Positions 42,801-48,425 of a stretch of 48,425 nucleotides of DNA are shown here, one piece after another (position 1 is the stretch's first letter; each line of letters starts with the position of its first letter). The stretch is from Hyphomonas polymorpha PS728 (GTDB taxonomy: Bacteria; Pseudomonadota; Alphaproteobacteria; Caulobacterales; Hyphomonadaceae). The notes under the pieces were generated by a model. That model ran no database searches. It saw only the letters and a list, made by a program, of their open reading frames with translations, and was not told the DNA's origin. The translations under genes were made by a program, and so were the position numbers. Location of the stretch: positions 1-48,425 of the forward strand of contig NZ_ARYM01000025.1 of NCBI RefSeq assembly GCF_000685315.1, written 5' to 3'.

Positions 42801-44197
42801 CCATGGGCGGTGTCATAGGTATAGTCCGTCCGCTGACCGGCCGTATCTTCCGTCCATTCGGGCTGATTACAGGTCTTGGGGTTCGAACACGACGCGGGAT
42901 AGAAGGCTGTCTGCACGAGATCCGCGAGCCCCGAACCCGCCTTCGCTACCTGTTTGAGTTCTGTAATGTTTCCGCGGCTGTCATACGCGTACTGAACCTT
43001 GTTGCCTTCCGGATAGGATATCTGGGTAAGGCGGCCATTTGTGTCATGGGTCAGACTGGTCGTCTTGCCGAGCTCATTGGTCTGCGACACCGGCAGTCCG
43101 GTTGTCAGACTTGACACGAGGCTACGGGTCGAACCACCCGGGTTCATTGTTGTGGTCGTGCGCTGCGCGCCGACATCCGCGTATGTGTAGGACCAGCTTG
43201 AGCCACCGATGGTCACCAGACTGGCGCGCCAGGACGCATCCAGGGTTACACTGACGGTCGGGGAAGCCGCGCCCGGCGGCCGGTAGGTAAACACGCGTGG
43301 TGGCGGGGACAGCGTAGACTGCGTCACACGTCCTAGCGCATCGGTCACTTCGAACCAAAATGGATCGGTCGTGGCAAAGGTCAGCTTCGGCCAATCCCCT
43401 GTCGGGCTGCAGGCAGCAGCGATGTTGAGAGGGCAGGCAAATTCCGTCCTGTTGAACGCGGTGACGCTCTGCGGAAGAAAGAAACCGGAATAGTCTTCTC
43501 CGAGGAAGTACCGGGGCTGGCTGGATCGGTAATCAAACTGAAGCTGATAACCCAGATTGTTGGTGACCGACTGGAGACGCACCAGGTTTTCCACGACGAT
43601 CACCGGGCGGCTGCAGGGCTCGCCGGGGCATTGAACCACCTCGCTGGTTCTGTAGCCGAAAGAGACGATCTCACCATCCGGTTTGGTGAGTGAGGTGATC
43701 AATCCCTCGCTGGCGCTGTACAACCCTGATCGCTGCCCGAGCGTCCGTGAGAACTTTGCTACGGATCCATCCGCCGCCGTATATGTCCACTCCTGGCTGC
43801 CAGTATCAAAGCTGAGCGTCGCCCCGGTTCCCTGGCTGGATACCCACGCGCCTCCCGAAGGTGCGAAACTCTCTGCTGAAAAGCCAATAGAAACAGTCCT
43901 CGACGTCCCGCCGCTTCCACTCGTGGTGATGGTGCCCGTTACATTATCCCTGTAGTCTGACGGACCATAGCTGCCGACGTAACTCAGGCCGCCCTGACCA
44001 GGCTGGCCTATGGAAATGGACGGCGTTGAAAAACGCACGCTTCCTCCAAGAAGATCGACCCCCCGCTCATCTACTGCAGAGAAAATCGGCGGAGGAGGAT
44101 AGGGAATCTGCGCTGAAGCCGGCCAGCCAATGACGCCGGACAGAAGCGCGATCAGACCAGACGCACAGATAGCACGACACTTTCTCAGAAGGCCCAT
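39875..44197 (-). CDS. Rhs/YD-repeat protein with variable C-terminal tip (candidate polymorphic toxin)
   Basis: From ATG 44197 the protein (1440 residues) starts with a signal peptide (RAICASGLIALLSGVIGWPASAQIP). An N-terminal domain follows (VDERGVDLLGGSVRFSTPS), then a long series of YD repeats (TSLTHDTNGRLTQISYPEGN, YAYDSRGNITELK, TYTYDNLGRLAYTARGNG). The RHS core ends at GRFLQTDPIGQAGGLNLYAY and DPVNRIDPWGL. The final ~205 residues are Gly-rich, differ in composition and match no toxin family I know. The core would encapsulate the tip; secretion looks Sec-dependent rather than via VgrG/PAAR. A bacterial YD shell without toxin function is the alternative. Confidence 0.88.
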   Translation of the reverse strand: MGLLRKCRAICASGLIALLSGVIGWPASAQIPYPPPPIFSAVDERGVDLLGGSVRFSTPSISIGQPGQGGLSYVGSYGPSDYRDNVTGTITTSGSGGTSRTVSIGFSAESFAPSGGAWVSSQGTGATLSFDTGSQEWTYTAADGSVAKFSRTLGQRSGLYSASEGLITSLTKPDGEIVSFGYRTSEVVQCPGEPCSRPVIVVENLVRLQSVTNNLGYQLQFDYRSSQPRYFLGEDYSGFFLPQSVTAFNRTEFACPLNIAAACSPTGDWPKLTFATTDPFWFEVTDALGRVTQSTLSPPPRVFTYRPPGAASPTVSVTLDASWRASLVTIGGSSWSYTYADVGAQRTTTTMNPGGSTRSLVSSLTTGLPVSQTNELGKTTSLTHDTNGRLTQISYPEGNKVQYAYDSRGNITELKQVAKAGSGLADLVQTAFYPASCSNPKTCNQPEWTEDTAGQRTDYTYDTAHGGILTVTAPAATGGGTRPQQRFSYTQMYAWYKLTPAGAVAQAPSQVWRLTQTSACSSGASPGCIGTANETRTTLGYGATGVGNNRVLLSTTIADGTGSTSSTTTRTLTTVSDVATIDGPLSGAADTSYYFYDVMRNPLGVISPDPDAGGPLLRRAVKLSYNASGLVSAVERGTATGTTLADLTGMSALLRTETDFDTLLRPSASRLKSGATTLSLRQVSYDSRGRLDCEVLRMNAAAFGSAPAACTLGTTGAHGPDRISKYTYNNASQLTEITGAYGTAEAGPDVRYTYTDNGRQATVKDEKGNLTTYVYDGFDRVSRLRYPDPSTLGSSSTTDYEEYSFNTVGRMTGHRLRSGQTISFAYDNLGRMTTRTPPSPQAAVTYAYDNFGRMTSAVQTGHTVSFTYDALGRQLTEVSPQGMMSYQYDAAGRRTQATWPDAFYVTYDYDLANAVTSIRENGLAALVTYTYDNLGRLAYTARGNGVNTMNVFNSASQLDSMAHDLAGTAQDQTLSFTYNMAGQILTRGMTNNIYQMSGLTNLDHNFTVNGLDQYLTGPASYTYDTRGSLTSDGTRTYAYDFDNRLTGVTGVGGAVTLNYDPAGRLYQTAQVSGATTRFLYDGANLAAEYNGSNVLQKRYIPGPGLDTPLVAYTGSGTGTKHWLITDERGSVIAETNGTGAATQINAYDEYGIPKSGNAGRFGYTGQIWIAEVQLYSYRNRVYHPRLGRFLQTDPIGQAGGLNLYAYVGNDPVNRIDPWGLKGFNPRECENVEGVLVCGGVTVTSPKLEPPPRQVSTRLMLLWNSDYASLWYRVNFLPGGAAAGSTSQDDKTQCPTGARLHLGYGAGGTLFGGVVGGSAGWNTSGSVPWESLPLIGDGSFRGTQFGASGSVTPLAGFGGFAGLGPNVLFGNAQSASTSGLTFTESVVMQGGGGDGGGVEVTANFDGPYGVSMGPRGAYGAYGAIGRQYSINYHFDPIGCRG

Positions 44198-44378
44198 CGC
44201 GGAGACAAAGTGAAGAACCCGCACGAACAGATCGAGGGCCGCATAACCAGGAGACAAGATATTGAAAGCGCGCAACATGAGCAGCCCCAGCATTTTCAGG
44301 TACAGATCAGCATCCGGACAGGAAGTCCGTCTGCGCCGGAAAGAATTGACTCTACAGAGATGGAGAGAGCGGAGACGC

Positions 44379-44591
44379 CTAAGCGCCCGTCACCTGTTTG
44401 CGAACGCGGTTATTCGCCTTGTCATAGGTGTAAGTGGTCACAGCGCCGCTATGCATGCCGCCAGAAAGCGACACCGTCTTTAACCGGCCGCGCGCATCGT
44501 AGGTATAGGTAATGGTCGATGATGCCTGCGCCACCGGACTGAGCATCAGGAGGGCCGCACATATTAAAAGCAACGATTTTGAGATTTTCAT
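44379..44591 (-). CDS. 70-residue secreted mini-YD protein
   Basis: The protein has a signal peptide (SLLLICAALLMLSPVAQASS) and one or two YD repeats (ITYTYDARGRLKTVSL, TTYTYDKANNRVRKQV) ending at TGA. GGAGGTGG precedes the start. It lies 180 bases upstream of rhs in the same direction and is likely cotranscribed. It could be a relic of an rhs 5' end, but its own start, signal and clean stop argue for a functional small gene. Confidence 0.7.
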   Translation of the reverse strand: MKISKSLLLICAALLMLSPVAQASSTITYTYDARGRLKTVSLSGGMHSGAVTTYTYDKANNRVRKQVTGA

Positions 44592-45167
44592 GCACCACCT
44601 CCAGATGAATCGAAAACTGCCATAGATTTTGTTCTCGTCAACCTCAAATCACGCAGAAAGCCAAATCATTTTATCGCCGTGCCGGAAACAGGGTTCTAAC
44701 CCCGGGCTCGCGCTCGGAGCATGTTCCCGCAGACTGAACAGTGACCCTCCGTACACATACTTTGCGTTGATTTTCTCGGGCGATTCCCGCCAGGCGCCTG
44801 ACTGCTTGCTTCGTCAGCCCAGTCGGTTTTTGCCTTGAGCTTCCAGGACGCCTCATACGCCGACATCTCACTCACCTTCAAATCTCTCGGGCAACATCGC
44901 GCGCCTTTCAAATTCGCGGACCGTCAGCGCCGATACTCCGATCTCCAGAACACAGGCTTCGCGAAAGGCGCCAGCTGCTCGCATCGGCACGCCCGACTGG
45001 CGCCTGACTTCCCGCCCGCGGTCCGGACCGGGCTGAAGAAGCGAGCGGCACACTGAGGAAGCCAGGCATAATCTCCAGTCCTGGTAATAGTTGCAGATAG
45101 AGAGTGACTTTATTCACGCTCAGAATCATCCGAGCCTGAATTTCAACCGGGGAGTTCAGGCGCGGGC
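44592..45167. other. intergenic region upstream of the secretin remnant
   Basis: These 576 bases hold the divergent promoters of the mini-YD/rhs genes (minus) and the secretin (plus). Only the weak small ORF at 44696-44866 stands out. No RNA gene or strong terminator is visible. Confidence 0.4.
44696..44866 (-). CDS. possible small Cys-rich protein
   Basis: A 56-residue frame starts at ATG 44866 after GAAGG and reads MSAYEASWKLKAKTDWADEA, with a C-terminal CTEGHCSVCG cluster that might bind zinc. There is no recognised family and no context support. It may be chance coding in a GC-rich stretch. Confidence 0.22.
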   Translation of the reverse strand: MSAYEASWKLKAKTDWADEASSQAPGGNRPRKSTQSMCTEGHCSVCGNMLRARARG

Positions 45168-46814
45168 ATGAGCATCAACTTATCCATATTTCATGGGCTA
45201 TTTCTCTGGGTCAGCCCCTTAAGCCTTCTCGCTGTGACCGCCTGTCAGACCAGCGCTTCCACGGCTCACTCCCCCCCTGTTGCTCAGTCATTCAGCCCGC
45301 CGCCTGCTGCTCCGGTGGAATCAGAAGGCGCCCCGGTTTCACAACCTCCCGTGGCCGAGCGTTTCCCAGAAACCTGGTATGGATCCGAGCGTTTTTTGTC
45401 CCCTGCTCCGGATCGCATCACAGAAGCGCCCCGCCTTGTGCGCCAGGGCGAGGCACGTAGCTTCATGTTCCGGGACGCTCCGATAGACGCGGTTGTAAAT
45501 CAGATTCTCGGAACCGGGTTTGGCCTGAATTATGTGATCGACCCGGCCGTATCGGGAACCATTACGCTGCGTCTGGAGGATATCTCGGACCCGGCCCAGG
45601 CGGTTGCCGCGCTGACTGGCGCGCTTCAATTGCAGGGGCTCGGCATCACGGAGAAGGGAGGCATATACGTCGTGGCGCCGCTAAGCCGGGAAGAAGCCGC
45701 CGCCGGAGTACCGGCCTTTATTCAGACCACTGATCTTCCTCCGGCAGGAACCTCACTTGCCGTTCTTCAATTAAAACATGCACGCGTTGAAGACGTGTCC
45801 CGCATCGCAACGGCAATGCTTCCCCCCAATACAATACGTCATGGGGATGAGAGCCGCGGACTGATTGTGCTTTCGGGGAGTCCGGATACGGTTGCCGTGG
45901 GCGTCGAGATCCTGAAATCCCTGGACGTGAACTGGCTCTCCTCGGTATCGAGCGCCCTCGTGCCGATCAAACACGCGCGGCCCTCAGAGATTTCCGCGGA
46001 TCTCGCGCCGGCAATCTCGAACATAGGGGGGGCCACGATCATTCCGGTCGACCGGCTTGACGCCCTGTTCATCACGGCGCGCCAGAGGGAGACGGTCGAT
46101 CAGCTGATCGAATGGATCCGCCGGCTCGACCGGGACGCATCCCCGCAGAGGATGAGCGACCTGCTGGTTTATGAGGCGCGATATGTGAACGCCGGCGATC
46201 TGATGGCCCTTACAGGCGGCACATCTCCCGGCATGCGAAACACTCCGGCTGCCAATGATACATTTTCGACGCCCGGGGGTTCTTTTGGTGACCCGTCCCA
46301 ATCGGGCGCCTCTCTCTACGCTGGCCTTTCCATCAAGGTCGATCCCGGACGCAACGCTATCATCGCACGAGGCAACACTGAAGAACTCACCTCACTGGGA
46401 GAGCTCCTGTCTTTGCTGGATAAACCAAAAAAGCAGGTACTGATCCAGGCAACCATAGTGGAGGTCGGTCTGACGGACACCTCGTCGCTGGGTGTGCAAT
46501 GGGACCTGGTACAGGATCAGTTGAGTGCCCGTTTCACGGAGGCCACAAACGGATCGGTCTCCGGCTTATTTCCCGGGGTCTCAGTCTCCTACATCAACAC
46601 GGACATAAAAGCGGTGATCAATGCGCTCGCCACGACCGGTGATGTGGAAATCGTTTCCTCTCCCCGCATGCTTGTCCTCAACAATGAGACAGCCAGGCTC
46701 CAGATCGGTGATCAGGTTCCGGTGATAACCCAGAGCGCAGTCAGCGTGACGAACCCTGACGCGCCCATCGTCAACTCGACCACTTACCGGGATACGGGCG
46801 TCACCGCCCCCTGA
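45168..46814 (+). pseudogene. gspD: GspD-like secretin, truncated before the pore domain
   Basis: The 548-residue product has a lipoprotein leader (SLLAVTACQ), a proline-rich linker and N-domains of a type II secretin (FMFRDAPIDAVVNQILGTGFGLNYVIDPAVSGTITLR; LKHARVEDVSRIATAMLP; YEARYVNAGDLMALTGG). It ends early in the secretin domain (VLIQATIVEVGLTD, SSPRMLVLNNETARLQIGDQVPV, TTYRDTGVTAP). Secretins normally continue RDTGV-L-V-P and about 100-150 residues more to finish the barrel. Here an unrelated ParB-like frame follows, so it cannot form a channel. No other gsp gene is present. Confidence 0.8.
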
Positions 46815-46815
46815 C

Positions 46816-47373
46816 GACTACGGGACCCAGTTCCAGAACGAGGTCATCACCCTCGTCTCAAGCCGGGCCGGCCAGATTATTGATATACGGTCGCAACCGG
46901 ATCTGCTGTTACCGGAACAGGTCCGCGCTTTGCGTCATCAGATTGTGTTCGAAGGTGCGATGGCTGAGACGCTGGAGTCCGGCGGGCCCGCCGTCGAGGC
47001 GACGCTGCATGCCAGCGCCACTGATCCGGGGATGTTCTGGCAGCCGGACGAGGCGTTCTTCGATCTTCTGCGCGACCGGCGCGTGACCCGTTCCTTCCTC
47101 GCGGAGGTGGTTTCGCCGGAGGCGGCGCGGAAAGCAGAGAGCGCTCCCCTCAAGGCGCAAAAAGCGCAGCTGGTGGCAGCCCTTACGGTACGTAACAGCT
47201 CCAAGGGGGATGCCTGGACGCCGGGCTGGCTGCAGGTGCCGCCGACGCGCCATGTCGAAGGCGCAGCCTGCCCGCCTGCCGACGCGTGGGACCGGATCGC
47301 CGGGCTGTTCGAAGCAGACGGAACAAAGCAACCCGCCGACCAAGACTTGTCTCGCAAAGTCAGCGCTGCCTGA
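46816..47373 (+). pseudogene. ParB/RepB-like partition protein, C-terminal fragment
   Basis: An open frame enters from the secretin junction and encodes PDLLLPEQVRALRHQIVFEG, then MFWQPDEAFFDLLRDRRVTRSFLAEVVSPEAARK and GDAWTPGWLQVPPTRHVEG. These segments resemble the C-terminal end of plasmid-type ParB proteins of alphaproteobacteria (FFDLIRDK..., EGWTPRWM...). The ParB nuclease/DNA-binding N-terminal domain is missing. A good terminator follows at 47404. Identification rests on recall of the family, so it is moderate. Confidence 0.45.
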
Positions 47374-47403
47374 GTCCTTTGTCGCCTCTCAGGTAAGTTG
47401 GAA

Positions 47404-47434
47404 CCGCCCGGTGGTTTTCACCGGGCGGCTTTTT
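47404..47434 (+). terminator. intrinsic terminator
   Basis: CCGCCCGGTG (47404-47413) pairs perfectly with CACCGGGCGG (47419-47428) around a GTTTT loop, followed by CTTTTT. It lies 30 bases after the ParB-like stop and is the clearest rho-independent terminator in the window. Its strength suggests that the lost upstream gene was once expressed. Confidence 0.9.
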
Positions 47435-47518
47435 ACGCACGGGCCTCAGCAGGCCAGATCGTCCGAGGCGAAGCGGCCCCTTGAGTTTTGACTACACATA
47501 TGCTATCAGTCTGTCTCA

Positions 47519-47950
47519 ATGGATCGGATCGTGATTGATACAAACGTCTTTGTTTCGGCCCTGCTGAACCGGAACGGCGCGCCCAGAGAGGTGCTCCGCC
47601 TGGCTTTGCGGCGGGACGTTCAGCCCGTCTTTTCGGCCGCGCTCTTTGCCGAGTATGAAGATGTTCTGGCGCGCCAAAGCCTGTTTGCGCGCTGCGCTCT
47701 CGATGCCGCAGAGCGGGAGGCCTTGTTCGACGCCCTGCTCAGCGTCAGCGAATGGGTGAGGATACATTTCCTGTGGCGGCCCAATCTGCCCGATGAGGCT
47801 GACAACCATGTGATCGAACTGGCAATCGCCTCTGCGGCCAGAGCCGTCGTCACCGCCAATCTCGCTGACTTCAAACGGGCCGAATTATTGTTTCCGGGAC
47901 TCACGATCTGCGATGCGGGAACCTATTTGAAGGAAAGGAAATCAACATGA
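47519..47950 (+). CDS. PIN-domain toxin (putative ribonuclease)
   Basis: The 143-residue protein has the PIN_3-type acidic active site: D6 in IDTNVFVSALL, E45/E47-like residues in FAEYEDVL, and D100/D104 in PNLPDEADNHVIELAIAS, with D123-like aspartate in ANLADFK. PIN toxins cleave RNA using Mg2+ and are inhibited by a small DNA-binding partner. It overlaps the antitoxin gene by 4 bases and precedes it, which reverses the common order. The acidic residues all appear intact. Confidence 0.88.
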   Translation: MDRIVIDTNVFVSALLNRNGAPREVLRLALRRDVQPVFSAALFAEYEDVLARQSLFARCALDAAEREALFDALLSVSEWVRIHFLWRPNLPDEADNHVIELAIASAARAVVTANLADFKRAELLFPGLTICDAGTYLKERKST

Positions 47951-48174
47951 GTGTTCTGACAATCAGGCTTCCGGACGATCAGCATGAGCGCCTGCGCGCG
48001 CTTGCCGAGCATCGCGGGATCAGCCTCAACAAGCTGTTCGAGGAGTTCGCCACACGTGCGGTGACGGAGTTCGACACCGAACTGCGCTTCCGCGTGCGCG
48101 CCGCGCGCGGCGACACGGCAAAGGGCCTCAGCCTTCTCGACAAGCTGGACCAGCAGTTCGGCAAACACAGCTAG
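47947..48174 (+). CDS. ribbon-helix-helix antitoxin
   Basis: The 75-residue protein begins MSVLTIRLPDDQHERLRALA then EHRGISLNKLFEEFATRAV, the strand-helix-helix of Arc/CopG-type repressors. Its C-terminal segment (KGLSLLDKLDQQFGKHS) would wrap the toxin. AAGGAAA precedes the ATG. It is translated from the same mRNA as the PIN toxin (ATGA overlap). Confidence 0.85.
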   Translation: MSVLTIRLPDDQHERLRALAEHRGISLNKLFEEFATRAVTEFDTELRFRVRAARGDTAKGLSLLDKLDQQFGKHS

Positions 48175-48425
48175 CGTTGCGCAAGCAGGACGCTGCGAAC
48201 GACGAACCTCGGTCATGCTGACGTCACCCCTGTCTGGCCGGGGCGCAGGCCATTGCCTCGGCTTGTCTGCGGGTCGGCAACTGACGCGCGCCATAGAAAC
48301 CCATTGCACTGACGCCTTTTCGAAGAGGCCTGAACTTTCAACGACACCCCGGCGGATGCCAAGCGGGGGCCTCATACGTTTCCGGAAACTGTCCTTTGCG
48401 GACCCCTTGTTTTCCGTCTCTTGCC

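Noticed and set aside
40431..44200. YD repeats as a CRISPR or tandem DNA repeat array
   Set aside because: The repeats are at protein level only (GxxxYxYDxxGR pattern); DNA units are diverged and unevenly spaced, with no spacers.
47923..48375. 150-codon minus-strand open frame over the antitoxin gene
   Set aside because: It is antisense to a well-supported ribbon-helix-helix gene and has no recognisable motif.

Overview
This 48.4 kb window is a GC-rich, heavily mosaic accessory region of what looks like an alphaproteobacterium. The large TonB-dependent receptors, FecI/FecR-type signalling, PepSY reductases and IS types resemble Hyphomonadaceae or Caulobacterales, but that is inference; no rRNA, tRNA or housekeeping gene is present to fix the taxon. 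At least four insertion sequences, several IS remnants and five or more truncated genes show repeated rearrangement.

Region 1 (about 1-10.3 kb) lies between two similarly oriented 815-bp IS6-family elements. It holds a YdhR-like monooxygenase, a TetR regulator divergent from a cis-CaaD-like tautomerase, and a second TetR heading a tightly overlapping export operon: a TolC-like outer membrane protein, an HlyD-type adaptor and two ABC-2 permeases, with no ATPase gene. At its right edge a YpeA-like acetyltransferase has lost its 5' end to an IS21-family element, which was itself cut by the second IS6 copy; that copy also truncates a lipoprotein gene on its other side.

Region 2 (11.6-18.8 kb) is an ECF sigma / FecR / TonB receptor signalling and uptake operon continuing into a secreted calcineurin-like phosphoesterase and a secreted propeller-like protein. 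It is probably a substrate-induced system for a phosphorylated nutrient. Region 3 (19.0-20.8 kb) is a hipBA module preceded by four evenly arranged HipB-type operators. A 160-170-bp direct repeat (219-386 and 21250-21408) brackets regions 1-3.

Region 4 (21.6-33.3 kb) begins with an intact IS407-type IS3 element and an IS630 remnant. A metal-handling cluster follows: a TonB receptor, a PepSY protein and a PepSY/[2Fe-2S]/flavin-reductase fusion on the minus strand; a divergent CnrY-CnrX-CnrH-like anti-sigma/sensor/sigma trio; and a converging TolC-like / multicopper oxidase / CopC operon. No cnrCBA efflux pump is present, so the trio may control copper or iron reduction and uptake genes instead.

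Region 5 (33.6-38.3 kb) has a 910-residue protein combining a winged-helix DNA-binding domain, a Ser/Thr kinase, one membrane segment and a TPR-rich tail, divergent from two lipoprotein genes. Region 6 (38.4-44.6 kb) has a frameshifted IS3 element beside an Rhs/YD-repeat protein with a variable C-terminal tip, a translationally coupled two-helix membrane protein (candidate immunity) and a 70-residue mini-YD protein. Region 7 (45.2-48.2 kb) holds a truncated lipoprotein secretin abutting a ParB-like fragment, a terminator, and a PIN toxin / ribbon-helix-helix antitoxin pair.
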